NCBI GenBank assembly: GCA_045646385.1
Contig: JAZRKQ010000012.1
Span: 1-64,000 of the forward strand
Direction of reading: 5' to 3'
DNA length: 64,000 nt
DNA from: SIG455 sp045646385
GTDB lineage: Bacteria; Bacillota; Clostridia; UMGS1810
Shown: positions 44,302-53,456 of the stretch, piece after piece
Layout: each line of letters starts with the position of its first letter
Numbering within the stretch: position 1 is the stretch's first letter
Made by a program: the position numbers and the translations under genes
The notes under the pieces: model-generated
What the model was told of the DNA's origin: nothing
Databases searched by the model: none
The model's input: only the letters and a program-made list of their open reading frames with translations

Positions 44302-45390
44302 ATGAAAAAACTGATTTGTATTATAGGTGTATGTGCAGTTATGCTTTCAGGATGCGGTGGAAAAGAAATTGACGATATGGCATATGTAGTTGCTATAGGT
44401 ATAGACTCTTCTGATGGCGGAGGCTATGATTTTACGTTCGCTATAGGCAACCCCAGCAGTATAAACGGCGGGGGTGGTGAGGAAGCCGGAGGCAGCGACA
44501 GTAATGTGCTTATATTCGAAACGGAACAAGGGGATAGCATTTTTTCTGCAGGTGACTCTGTGAGCGCACGCCTGGGTCAGGAAATAAACTTTTCCCATGC
44601 AGAACTTTTAGTGTTTTCTCAAACCGTTGCAGCGGACGGAGTAAATAAATTTATTGACGCACTTACAAGGAATTTAAACCAGCGTCCAAAACTTATACCT
44701 GCCGTAGCGGTAACTACAGCCAAAGAAACTTTAGAGGGCATAAATTCTAAGTTTGAAGGTAATCCTGAAAAATATTTAAAAAAACTTTTTGAAAGTAAAA
44801 ATGCACTTGCCCTAACTGCTATTGACAGCAGAGATTTTTTGTGTAGGACAAAAATTACAGACTCTGGATTTGCTGTTCCTCGCATATCGGTTGACGATAG
44901 TATAAATATAGAAACAATGTCTGTTTTTGATGGTGATAGTCTTGTGGGGGCATTTGATGATGTCCTTTCGTATAAACTTTTAAACGGCTCAGCAGAAGAT
45001 TTAAGTTTTGATATAGAGGGTAAGGGAACGCTTATACTCAATCAGCGTGTAAAACCAACAGTTTCTGTAACGTGTAGCGATGTACCGGAAATAAGTATAA
45101 CCATAAATTTAGATGCAACAGTTGCCTCAATCTTACCCGATGCTGTAAAAGAAGATTTATATTCTGCTGCCGGACTGTCTTTAAAAGGCAGAGTTTTTAA
45201 GTTGTTGGAGTTTTCTTCAAAAGATTTGGGTGTTGATATATTCGGGTTTGATAAGTATGCCAGAGGAAAGTTTTTGACATGGGATTTGTGGCAGAAATAT
45301 AACTGGCGAGAGAAATATAAAAATACCGAATTTGATTTAAGCGTAAAAATAAATCCCGAAAAAACAGGACTAATTACAGGAGGAGCATAA
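44302..45390 (+). CDS. Spore germinant receptor C subunit (Ger(x)C lipoprotein)
   Basis: 362 residues with a lipoprotein signal; the lipobox LSGC places the lipidated Cys at residue 18. The C subunit is anchored on the outer face of the spore inner membrane and is needed for receptor function. The N-terminal DDMAYVVAIGID stretch after the anchor is typical. AAGGAG lies upstream. The stop shares a base with the start of the next small gene. Confidence 0.93.
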   Translation: MKKLICIIGVCAVMLSGCGGKEIDDMAYVVAIGIDSSDGGGYDFTFAIGNPSSINGGGGEEAGGSDSNVLIFETEQGDSIFSAGDSVSARLGQEINFSHAELLVFSQTVAADGVNKFIDALTRNLNQRPKLIPAVAVTTAKETLEGINSKFEGNPEKYLKKLFESKNALALTAIDSRDFLCRTKITDSGFAVPRISVDDSINIETMSVFDGDSLVGAFDDVLSYKLLNGSAEDLSFDIEGKGTLILNQRVKPTVSVTCSDVPEISITINLDATVASILPDAVKEDLYSAAGLSLKGRVFKLLEFSSKDLGVDIFGFDKYARGKFLTWDLWQKYNWREKYKNTEFDLSVKINPEKTGLITGGA

Positions 45391-45548
45391 TGTGGTATAT
45401 TATCCTTGCAATATCGCTGTATGTGTTTATATACACCGCTTCCTACGGAGTGTGGGAGTGGAAACATTCCAACAAGTCTGCCGCTGTTGTAATTTTTGTG
45501 ATGGCAGTTGTGGCGGTTGGTATTCCTGTTGTAAAAATATTTGTATAA
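45390..45548 (+). CDS. Small two-helix membrane protein, candidate germinant receptor D subunit
   Basis: A 52-residue reading frame beginning MWYIILAISLYVFIYTASYG, then a short WEWKHSNKS loop and a second hydrophobic stretch ending at residue 52. The ATG overlaps the gerC stop by one base (TAATG) and has a perfect GGAGG 8 bases upstream. It ends just before the operon terminator. Short D proteins with two helices are known beside GerA-type receptors in some Bacillus and Clostridium species and modulate germination. The assignment rests on size, topology and context, not on residue similarity. Confidence 0.7.
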   Translation: MWYIILAISLYVFIYTASYGVWEWKHSNKSAAVVIFVMAVVAVGIPVVKIFV

Positions 45549-45549
45549 A

Positions 45550-45574
45550 AAAAGAGGGCTAAGCCCTCTTTTAT
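45550..45574. terminator. Bidirectional terminator between ger operon and YcdB/SLH gene
   Basis: AAAAGAGGGC / GCCCTCTTTT, 10 bp with a TAA loop. T runs follow the stem in both directions, fitting the convergent genes on either side. Confidence 0.88.
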
Positions 45575-45577
45575 ATG

Positions 45578-47599
45578 TTATTTAAGATGATTGTATATCA
45601 TTGTAAGACATTCTGCTCTTGACAAAAGACTGGATGCTCTTAAAGTATCTGTTTGAGTGTTTATTATGCCGAGTCCTCCTGCAAGTGCGGCATAACCCTG
45701 CAAATTTAAATCCACATCTGCAAACGGGCAGTTGTATATACCTTTAATCTCTGCCGCTGCTTTAAAACCAAGCGCGTTTATAAAGTATTTAACTGCGTTA
45801 ATTCTTGTAAGCGGAGTGCCGATTTCATCATTTGTTATTATGCCATCTTGTACGGCATATCTGTATAGGTCGTCTTTATCAATATAATTTGTACCTTTAA
45901 CCGCTTTAATCATAAGTTTTAAAAATTCTTCCTGAGAAACTGCGTTGTCGGGATTCAAACTGTTACCCTCAAAGTAAATGCCTATTTTGGCAAGTTCCTC
46001 AGCAGCAGTTTTGCAATAGTGATTTTCAATATCGTTGTAGACTTTGAATTTTTCTGTTACGGGTTTGCCAGCACTATTTATCTCTACACCTGTTTCGGCA
46101 TTAAATATAGGATACTCACAAAGCGAATACGCAAGATTTGCATTAGTTGATTTGGTTTCTTTGTCGGTTTCTTCGTCGTATACATATTCAGTAGAAGTTA
46201 TATACTGAAGTCTAAAATTCTCGTCAGTAAGCACATTTTTGTATATCATATTCGGGGAAATCACATTATCTGCTGACGGAAACTGAGTATCTGTCCAACT
46301 GCAGTTAAAGCGGCTGATTTCGCCTGTATACGGATTTGTCGAAACGGTTAATTTGTCGTTATTAACACGAACACCGTTTACGTATCTGTCGTATGTAAAG
46401 GAGTACTTATCGCCCTCACCAATTGTAAACTTTGGTTTTGTTTGTGCGATTTTTTCTGCATAGTATTTATTTAAAAATGCGTCTGCGTTTGCCTTTGCTT
46501 TTTCCGCATCATATTCTGGTAGTTCCTGATTCTTTTGAGATGTATTAAAACTTATTACTTCGCGTGTTTTTGCGTTTATTGATACATTTGCGTAGTAATA
46601 GTCGTCTTTGGAATTCTTTGAAAAATTTACAGAAGCAATAAATTCACCGTAACGATTTTGCGACACGCTGTATCCGGTAACTTCGGCATCTTCCTGTATT
46701 TTAAACTCGGAAATACTGCGTGCGATTTTTTCCGCATCTTCTTTAGAAATCATTTTGTTTATTTCGTCTACGAGTTTTTGTTCTTCGGGTGATAGTGCTT
46801 CTTCTTTTAAAAGCATATCGTTTGTAGCCGAGCCAGAACCTGTTGTGTATACCACGTATGAATGTATTTTTGCTTCACCGTCAAATGCATCTATGTAAGC
46901 AGAGGTATCTTTTGCTTTGTATGAAAGGTATATTTCTTTAACCTGCTTGTCCTCTACCACTATATTGTATATAAGTTCGTAGCCGATGTTATTGATATAG
47001 GCATCTTTTGCCTGCTGTATAGTGAGAATATTTTCGGGGGCGGGAAATTCTGCTTCTGTCCAGTTTGCATTGTAGTTTATAACTTCTAATGTTTGTGAGT
47101 CTAAAGTGATTGCAATATAATCACCTGCAACCGGTATTGAGTTTTCTAATCTTTCAAAGCGCACAGTGTATAATGTGCCTTCGTCCACTTTTCCCGCTGA
47201 CACGTTTTTTGCGCGTTCAGGCGCTATAATGCCAAGCAGTTCGGTGGCTTTTTTAACTGCGTCGTCAGCAGAGAATTTTGGCAGTAAACTATCGCCGGAA
47301 TAACTTCTTCCGAGTCTGTAGTGCTGAATATCGCCGTCTTCTTCAACACGCACGCTTATATAAGGCTGATATGAATATTCGTCTTCACTTTTGCTTTTCC
47401 ATGAAAGGTAATATGTAACATCGCCTGCGTAGTCGTCTTTGTTATAATTTTCAAAAACGAACTCGCTATCGCTTATTGAAAACTTTTCTTTAACAGCAAG
47501 TATCAGTTTTGCAACAGTATCGCCATCATCAGCGATAACAGGTGTGCAAACAGAAATGCACATAACCAGACAAAGTAATACGGATAAAAACTTTTTCAT
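45578..47599 (-). CDS. Secreted YcdB/YcdC-repeat protein with C-terminal SLH region
   Basis: 673 residues. A signal peptide (residues 1 to about 23) is followed by two similar halves of YcdB/PepSY-like alpha-beta repeats; compare VINYNANWTEAEFPAPENIL with RFNCSWTDTQFPSADNVI. The last 140 residues look like SLH repeats (LTRINAVKYFINALGF, LSRAECLTMIYNHLK). It is probably surface-attached; the repeats may bind or inhibit proteases, but no function is proven. The start at 47599 is chosen with AAAGGA 9 bases upstream and a good signal peptide; ATGs at 47608 and 47605 are too close to it. Confidence 0.8.
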   Translation of the reverse strand: MKKFLSVLLCLVMCISVCTPVIADDGDTVAKLILAVKEKFSISDSEFVFENYNKDDYAGDVTYYLSWKSKSEDEYSYQPYISVRVEEDGDIQHYRLGRSYSGDSLLPKFSADDAVKKATELLGIIAPERAKNVSAGKVDEGTLYTVRFERLENSIPVAGDYIAITLDSQTLEVINYNANWTEAEFPAPENILTIQQAKDAYINNIGYELIYNIVVEDKQVKEIYLSYKAKDTSAYIDAFDGEAKIHSYVVYTTGSGSATNDMLLKEEALSPEEQKLVDEINKMISKEDAEKIARSISEFKIQEDAEVTGYSVSQNRYGEFIASVNFSKNSKDDYYYANVSINAKTREVISFNTSQKNQELPEYDAEKAKANADAFLNKYYAEKIAQTKPKFTIGEGDKYSFTYDRYVNGVRVNNDKLTVSTNPYTGEISRFNCSWTDTQFPSADNVISPNMIYKNVLTDENFRLQYITSTEYVYDEETDKETKSTNANLAYSLCEYPIFNAETGVEINSAGKPVTEKFKVYNDIENHYCKTAAEELAKIGIYFEGNSLNPDNAVSQEEFLKLMIKAVKGTNYIDKDDLYRYAVQDGIITNDEIGTPLTRINAVKYFINALGFKAAAEIKGIYNCPFADVDLNLQGYAALAGGLGIINTQTDTLRASSLLSRAECLTMIYNHLK

Positions 47600-47707
47600 A
47601 TTCATCATCCTTTCTTTGAATATTAGACTTTGAAAAATTATAAAATGTTCCATAAATTCTCAAAAAAACGTAGATTTTTTTTGAATTTGTGATATAATTA
47701 TACATAT

Positions 47708-47736
47708 ATTATACGTTGTTTTTTGGGTGTTGTCAA
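47708..47736 (-). promoter_or_regulatory. Strong promoter of the YcdB/SLH gene
   Basis: Minus strand: perfect TTGACA, a 17-bp spacer and perfect TATAAT, with a leader of about 100 nt. Confidence 0.85.
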
Positions 47737-47754
47737 AATAAACCTTTAAAAGCC

Positions 47755-47783
47755 TTGAAAAAACAGCGATTTTATGATACGAT
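47755..47783 (+). promoter_or_regulatory. Promoter of metG
   Basis: TTGAAA, a 17-bp spacer and an extended -10 TGATACGAT. The leader of about 27 nt excludes a T-box or SAM riboswitch. Confidence 0.6.
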
Positions 47784-47817
47784 TATTTAATAATTATAAA
47801 TTGAGGACGTGAATATT

Positions 47818-49755
47818 TTGAACGAAAAATTTTACATTACAACGGCTATTGCTTATACCTCGCGTAAACCGCATATCGGTAATACTTATGAAGTTATATT
47901 AACTGATGCTATCGCAAGATTCAAGCGTCAGATGGGCTATGATGTTTTCTTCCTGACCGGTACTGACGAGCACGGTCAGAAGATTGAAGATATTGCAAAG
48001 GAGCAGGGTGTTACTCCCAAGCAGTATGTAGACGGTGTTGCGGGCGAAATTAAAAATATATGGGATATGATGAATTCCAGTTACGACAAATTTATCCGTA
48101 CTACTGATAAAGAACACGTTGAAACTGTACAGAAAATATTTAAAAAACTTTACGACCAGGGCGATATCTATAAAGGCGAGTACGAGGGATGGTACTGTGT
48201 GCCGTGTGAATCGTTCTTTACAGATACACAGATAGAGGGCGGAGTATGCCCTGATTGCGGACGACCTGTTAAGAAAACCAACGAAGAAGCATATTTCTTT
48301 AAAATGAGCAAATATCAGGATGCGCTGATGAAACATATTGAGGAAAACCCCGATTTTATTCAGCCGGAGTCACGCAAAAAAGAAATGGTTAATAACTTTT
48401 TAAAACCCGGACTTCAGGATTTGTGTGTATCACGTTCATCATTCAAATGGGGTATTCCCGTTACATTTGACGATAAGCACGTTATCTATGTCTGGATTGA
48501 TGCGCTTTCTAACTACATCACGGCACTCGGCTATTCTCCCGACGGCTCTGATGATAAATACAATAAGTACTGGCCTGCAGATGTGCACATTATCGGTAAG
48601 GACATTTTAAGATTCCATACCATCTACTGGCCCATTATGCTTATGGCTTTGGGAGAGCCCCTGCCGAAGAAAGTGTTCGGACATCCCTGGCTTTTGTTTG
48701 GTGCTGATAAAATGAGCAAATCAAAAGGCAATGTTATCTATGCAGATGACCTTGTGCGTCATTTCGGTGTAGATGCGGTGCGCTATTACGTTCTGCGTGA
48801 GATGCCTTTTGCTCAGGACGGAACCATCACATACGAAACAATCATTGCAAGATTTAATGCTGACCTTGCAAACACATTGGGTAATCTTGTAAACCGTACG
48901 GTTGCTATGGCAGACAAATATTTCGGCGGAACTGTTGCGCACAAGGGTGCAATAGATGCCGTTGATGCAGAACTTAAAGATGCCGCAATAAAAGCGCGTG
49001 ATGCAGTTGCTGCTAAAATGGAAGAATATCGCGTGGCAGATGCCTTAGAAGAGATTATTTCTCTTGCGCGCCGCAGCAATAAATATATTGACGAAACCGA
49101 GCCTTGGGCACTTGCCAAAGACGAAGCGAAAGCCGACAGACTGCAGACAGTTCTCTATAATCTTTTAGAGGCAATCCGCTTTATAGGTGTGCTTATAGCA
49201 CCTTTCCTGCCCGAAACTGCAGATAAAATAATTGCTCAGTGTGGTGCTCAAAAAGCAGATATAAACTCGCTTAGTGAGTTTGCAGACAGCGGCTCTGTAA
49301 CCGTAGGCAAGGCAGAGATGCTTTTTGCAAGAATTGACGAAAAGAAAAAATTGGCTGAACTTGAGGCTGAGATGCAGGCTGCCATGGATGCCGCTAAAAA
49401 AGCCGAAGATAAAAAAGAAGAGCCCGAAAACAAAGAGATTTCTATTGACGACTTTGCCAAAGTAGAACTTAAAGTCGGAAAAGTTTTAGAGTGTGCACAT
49501 GTTGAGGGGGCAGATAAACTGCTTGTTTCCAAAATTAAAATTGGTGACGAAGTCCGCCAGATAGTTTCGGGTATTGCAAAATATTATACTCCCGAAGAAT
49601 TTGTCGGCAGAAAAGTAGCCGTAGTAACCAATCTTAAACCCGTTAAACTGCGCGGTGTTTTATCTGAAGGTATGATACTTGCTGCATCTGAGGGCGGAAA
49701 ACTTGCTGCACTTACCGTTGACGACGAAATTCCCGACGGCGCAGTAATTAAATAA
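47818..49755 (+). CDS. metG: Methionyl-tRNA synthetase with C-terminal tRNA-binding domain
   Basis: Class I synthetase charging tRNA-Met. 645 residues: the HIGH-type motif PHIGNTYE, a four-Cys zinc knuckle (CVPC, then CPDC), KMSKSKGNV, an anticodon-binding helical domain, a Lys/Glu-rich linker, and a C-terminal OB-fold EMAP/CsaA-like domain (from about FAKVELKVGKV). I favour the TTG at 47818, 11 bases after GAGGA; a GTG at 47809 lies only 2 bases after it. A cysteine desulfurase and thiI follow, probably in one operon. Confidence 0.95.
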   Translation: MNEKFYITTAIAYTSRKPHIGNTYEVILTDAIARFKRQMGYDVFFLTGTDEHGQKIEDIAKEQGVTPKQYVDGVAGEIKNIWDMMNSSYDKFIRTTDKEHVETVQKIFKKLYDQGDIYKGEYEGWYCVPCESFFTDTQIEGGVCPDCGRPVKKTNEEAYFFKMSKYQDALMKHIEENPDFIQPESRKKEMVNNFLKPGLQDLCVSRSSFKWGIPVTFDDKHVIYVWIDALSNYITALGYSPDGSDDKYNKYWPADVHIIGKDILRFHTIYWPIMLMALGEPLPKKVFGHPWLLFGADKMSKSKGNVIYADDLVRHFGVDAVRYYVLREMPFAQDGTITYETIIARFNADLANTLGNLVNRTVAMADKYFGGTVAHKGAIDAVDAELKDAAIKARDAVAAKMEEYRVADALEEIISLARRSNKYIDETEPWALAKDEAKADRLQTVLYNLLEAIRFIGVLIAPFLPETADKIIAQCGAQKADINSLSEFADSGSVTVGKAEMLFARIDEKKKLAELEAEMQAAMDAAKKAEDKKEEPENKEISIDDFAKVELKVGKVLECAHVEGADKLLVSKIKIGDEVRQIVSGIAKYYTPEEFVGRKVAVVTNLKPVKLRGVLSEGMILAASEGGKLAALTVDDEIPDGAVIK

Positions 49756-49769
49756 TCGGTAATTTGAAT

Positions 49770-50912
49770 ATGGAAATTTATTTTGATAACAGTGCAACAA
49801 CCGCACCATACAAAGAAGTGTGTGAAACCGTTGCAGACACTATGAGCCGTTTTTACGGAAATCCGTCGTCTTTGCACAGACTTGGCAAGTCGGCTGAGGA
49901 TTTGCTTAACTGTTGCCGTGATAAAGTAGCACACAGTATCGGCGCATCTGCTGATGAGATTATTTTTACTTCAGGCGGAACAGAAAGTGACAATACTGCC
50001 ATAATAGGTTATTGTATGGCAAATAAGAGGCGCGGGAATAAAATAATTACATCTAAAATTGAGCATCCGGCAGTTTCAGAGGCGGTTAAATATCTGGAAC
50101 AGTGCGGTTTTGATGCAGTATATTTAGATGTTGACGAAAACGGCAAAGTAAGTACGGAACAGTTAAAGGCAGAACTTGATGATAAAACGCTTTTAGTAAG
50201 CATAATGCACGTAAATAACGAAGCAGGAACAATCCAGCCAATAGAAGAAATTGCATCGATAGTACATTCTGCAGACGCAGTTTTGCACGTAGATGCAGTA
50301 CAGTCGTACGGCAAAATTAAAATTGACGTTAAAAAACTCGGCGCAGACTTGCTTACGCTTTCCGCACATAAAGTGCACGGTCCAAAAGGCATCGGTGCAC
50401 TATATATAAAAAAAGGTGTGCGTATATCACCAGTTATACACGGCGGGGGACAGGAGAGGGGCTTGCGTTCTTCTACTGAAAATTTACCCGCAATAGCAGG
50501 CTTTGCCAAAGCGGCTGATATTATGGCAGATAACTTTGACGAGGCCGTTTCTAAAATGGCTGATATTAAGGCTTACTTTGCGAATAAGTTGAAAGAAAGT
50601 ATAGAAAATATAGTTATAAACACTCCTGATGAAAGCGTATGCAGTGTACTTAATATTTCGTTTGTGGGTGTTAAGTCAGAGGTGCTTTTGCACGTGCTTG
50701 AGGATAAGGGCATATATGTGTCATCAGGCTCTGCGTGTTCTTCGCACAAAAAAGGACGTAGTCACGTACTTACCGCTATGGGTAAGCGTGATAATGTAAT
50801 TGACAGTTCGCTAAGGTTCAGTTTTTGTGCAAACAACACATTTGAAGAAGCAGACACGGCGATTGACGTTTTAACAGAACAGATACCAATATTACGCAGA
50901 ATTATGAGGTAG
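49770..50912 (+). CDS. Cysteine desulfurase paired with ThiI (NifZ/IscS-like)
   Basis: PLP enzyme that takes sulfur from cysteine. 380 residues with the N-terminal EIYFDNSATT, the PLP-lysine motif SAHKVHGPKG, and the active-site Cys loop SSGSACSSHKKGRSH. Being 6 bp upstream of thiI it most likely supplies sulfur for 4-thiouridine in tRNA, as NifZ does in Bacillus; a general Fe-S role cannot be excluded. The Shine-Dalgarno is poor; ATG 49770 and a TTG two codons earlier are both possible, and family length favours the ATG. Confidence 0.9.
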   Translation: MEIYFDNSATTAPYKEVCETVADTMSRFYGNPSSLHRLGKSAEDLLNCCRDKVAHSIGASADEIIFTSGGTESDNTAIIGYCMANKRRGNKIITSKIEHPAVSEAVKYLEQCGFDAVYLDVDENGKVSTEQLKAELDDKTLLVSIMHVNNEAGTIQPIEEIASIVHSADAVLHVDAVQSYGKIKIDVKKLGADLLTLSAHKVHGPKGIGALYIKKGVRISPVIHGGGQERGLRSSTENLPAIAGFAKAADIMADNFDEAVSKMADIKAYFANKLKESIENIVINTPDESVCSVLNISFVGVKSEVLLHVLEDKGIYVSSGSACSSHKKGRSHVLTAMGKRDNVIDSSLRFSFCANNTFEEADTAIDVLTEQIPILRRIMR

Positions 50913-50918
50913 TTTGAA

Positions 50919-52085
50919 ATGGAAAGAGTTTTACTTGTGCGCTACGGCGAAATAATTTTAAAAGGGCTTAACCGTCCTATATTTGAGGATGCTTTGGTTC
51001 GTAATATCCGTCACCGTTTGCGCAATGAGGGTGAATATAAAATATACAAATCACAGGCGACAATATATATTGAGCCTAAAGAGGGCGACGACCAGACTGA
51101 CCGCATACACGAAAAACTTAAAAAAATTTTCGGTATTGTGTCAATCGTTGTTGCATATAAAACAGATAAAAGCATGGAGGGAATATACAGTATTATTCCC
51201 GAGGCAATCGGCGATGTTTTAAAAAATGCAAAAACATTTAAAGTAGAAGCAAAGCGTTCCGACAAAAAATTTCCTCTTAAATCACCACAGATTTGTGAGG
51301 AAGTCGGCGGATTTATACTTGATAACTATCCGCACCTTACGGTTGATGTTCACAATCCCGAGGTTGTTGTTCACGCTGAAATCCGTGACGACAACGCATT
51401 CGTTCATAACGGCAGGGAAAAAGGCATAGGCGGTATGCCCGTCGGTACCGGCGGTAAAGCGGCACTTTTGCTCTCCGGCGGTATAGACAGCCCCGTTGCT
51501 GGGTATATGATAGGTAAGCGTGGTGTCGCACTTGAGGCTATACACTTTTTCAGTTATCCGTATACAAGCGACCGCGCTAAAGATAAAGTAATTAAACTTG
51601 CTGGAATTGTTTCCGAATATGTGGGCAAAATTAAAGTACACGTAGTACCTTTTACAGAAATTCAGGTACAGATACGCGATAAGTGTCCCGAAGAATATTT
51701 AACACTTATCATGCGTAGATTTATGATGGAAATTTCTGAACGCATCGCACGTGAAAATGGTTGTGATGCACTTATCACGGGCGAGAATTTAGGTCAGGTT
51801 GCAAGCCAGACAATGCTTGCGCTTGGTGTTACAAATGATGCAGTTGATATGCCTGTTTTCCGTCCGCTTATTGGCCTTGATAAAAATGATATAGTTGAAA
51901 TGGCACGTGAAATCGGTACGTTTGATACGTCTATTTTACCGTACGAGGATTGTTGCACGGTATTTACACCTAAACGCCCTGCTACAAAACCAAGACTTGA
52001 AAAGGTTATTAAGTACCAACAACTGCTCGATTGCGAAAAACTGATTGAAGATGCAGTTGCAGGGGTAGAAACAATTACAGTTTAA
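50919..52085 (+). CDS. thiI: tRNA 4-thiouridine synthetase ThiI (short form)
   Basis: 388 residues: an N-terminal ferredoxin-like/THUMP RNA-binding domain and a PP-loop ATPase domain with LLLSGGIDSPVAGYM. It activates U8 of tRNA with ATP and inserts sulfur. There is no C-terminal rhodanese domain, as in Bacillus, so persulfide must come straight from the adjacent desulfurase. The YEDCCTVFTPKRPATKP stretch near the end is conserved in the family. It starts 6 bases after the desulfurase stop. Confidence 0.95.
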   Translation: MERVLLVRYGEIILKGLNRPIFEDALVRNIRHRLRNEGEYKIYKSQATIYIEPKEGDDQTDRIHEKLKKIFGIVSIVVAYKTDKSMEGIYSIIPEAIGDVLKNAKTFKVEAKRSDKKFPLKSPQICEEVGGFILDNYPHLTVDVHNPEVVVHAEIRDDNAFVHNGREKGIGGMPVGTGGKAALLLSGGIDSPVAGYMIGKRGVALEAIHFFSYPYTSDRAKDKVIKLAGIVSEYVGKIKVHVVPFTEIQVQIRDKCPEEYLTLIMRRFMMEISERIARENGCDALITGENLGQVASQTMLALGVTNDAVDMPVFRPLIGLDKNDIVEMAREIGTFDTSILPYEDCCTVFTPKRPATKPRLEKVIKYQQLLDCEKLIEDAVAGVETITV

Positions 52086-52099
52086 GGAGCAATTTCTTT

Positions 52100-53341
52100 A
52101 TGAATGCAGAACTCATATCTGTCGGCACGGAACTTCTGCTCGGCGAGATTTTAAATACAAATGCGCAGTTTCTTTCAACAGAACTTGCAAAACTCGGCAT
52201 AAGCGTGTATTACCAGACAACAGTCGGTGACAATCCTGCACGCCTGACCGATGCAGTTAAAATTGCTTTAAGCAGAAGTGATATGGTTATTTTAACAGGC
52301 GGTTTAGGCCCTACTGCAGACGACCTTACAAAAGAAACCGTTGCAGAGTATTTTGGTTTGAAACTTGTGCGAGATGCACGTAGCGAACAGCGTATAAAAG
52401 ATTATTTTGAAAGAATCCGTGCAACTACGGTGCCGTCTAACTTTAAGCAGGCGGATATGCCTGAGGGGTGCATTATACTTGATAACAACAACGGTACTGC
52501 ACCGGGCGGAATAATAGAAAAAGACGGAAAAACCGCCGTTTTTTTACCCGGACCGCCATTTGAGATGGTTGCTATGTATAAAGAAGGTGTATATCCGTAT
52601 TTACGTGAAAAATGCACCGAGCAACTGTATTCAAGAGAAATCCAGACTTTCGGCATAGGCGAGTCAAGACTTGAAGATATGCTAAAGCCTGTTATGGAAA
52701 ACCAAAAAGACCCTACAATAGCGCCTTATGCAAAGGAATCGGGCGTTATGCTTCGTCTTACTACAATGGCACATACTCAGCAGGAAGCAGATGATAGATT
52801 TAATCCCGTAGAGGAAGAAATCAAACGCATAGCAGGCGATATTATTTTTGGATACGGTGAAGAACAACTTCAGGACGCAGTATATAAACTTTTGAAAGAT
52901 AAAAACTTAAAAATTGCTACTGCAGAATCTTGCACCGGCGGTATGCTGGGCGAGTTCCTTACATCTGTTTCGGGAATATCTTCGTATTACGAGATGGGTG
53001 TTGTTACCTACAGTAATGATATGAAAGAAAAACTTTTAGGTGTATCGCATAATACTTTGGAAAAGTACGGAGCCGTAAGCGAGCAGACTGCCAAAGAAAT
53101 GGCAATTGGTGTTTTAAAAGCGTCCGGTGCGGATATAGGTATAGGCATTACCGGTATAGCAGGCCCTACCGGCGGAACGGAGGAAAAACCTGTCGGTCTG
53201 GTATACGTAGGTCTTGCAGACAGTAAGGGGAATGTTACTTTCCGCGAACTGCGCCTTAACGGAAGCCGTGAACGTATCCGCAGAATTACTGTTAAACATG
53301 CGCTTAATATGGTGCGTATGCATATAAAACAAGTTTTTTAG
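52100..53341 (+). CDS. cinA: CinA: nicotinamide-nucleotide amidase / competence-damage protein
   Basis: 413 residues in two domains. The N-terminal MoCF-like domain (ISVGTELLLGEILNTN, ILTGGLGPTADD) is linked to ADP-ribose pyrophosphatase activity in some homologues. The C-terminal PncC-like domain (ATAESCTGGMLGEFLT, GITGIAGPTGG) deamidates NMN in pyridine-nucleotide recycling. AAGGAG lies upstream, 14 bases after thiI. In Firmicutes cinA often precedes recA; here murA follows from its own promoter. Confidence 0.94.
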   Translation: MNAELISVGTELLLGEILNTNAQFLSTELAKLGISVYYQTTVGDNPARLTDAVKIALSRSDMVILTGGLGPTADDLTKETVAEYFGLKLVRDARSEQRIKDYFERIRATTVPSNFKQADMPEGCIILDNNNGTAPGGIIEKDGKTAVFLPGPPFEMVAMYKEGVYPYLREKCTEQLYSREIQTFGIGESRLEDMLKPVMENQKDPTIAPYAKESGVMLRLTTMAHTQQEADDRFNPVEEEIKRIAGDIIFGYGEEQLQDAVYKLLKDKNLKIATAESCTGGMLGEFLTSVSGISSYYEMGVVTYSNDMKEKLLGVSHNTLEKYGAVSEQTAKEMAIGVLKASGADIGIGITGIAGPTGGTEEKPVGLVYVGLADSKGNVTFRELRLNGSRERIRRITVKHALNMVRMHIKQVF

Positions 53342-53361
53342 CATAAACATTAAAATTTTTC

Positions 53362-53390
53362 TTTTCAAACACGAAAATATATGATATAAT
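53362..53390 (+). promoter_or_regulatory. Promoter of murA
   Basis: TTTTCA, a 17-bp spacer and TGATATAAT (perfect extended -10), 21 bases after the cinA stop. Confidence 0.6.
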
Positions 53391-53399
53391 ATCTTATTG

Positions 53400-53417
53400 G
53401 GTGTGCTTGCGCATACC
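53400..53417 (+). promoter_or_regulatory. Hairpin at the predicted 5' end of the murA mRNA
   Basis: GGTGTGC / GCATACC (7 bp with one G-U pair, TTGC loop) begins about 3 nt after the predicted start. It may protect the 5' end of the transcript. Confidence 0.4.
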
Positions 53418-53456
53418 TGAACGTAATTTTCACAGAATGTACACGGGGGTGTAGTT

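Noticed and set aside
47700..47817. T-box or SAM riboswitch before metG
   Set aside because: The predicted leader is about 27 nt and shows no conserved elements.
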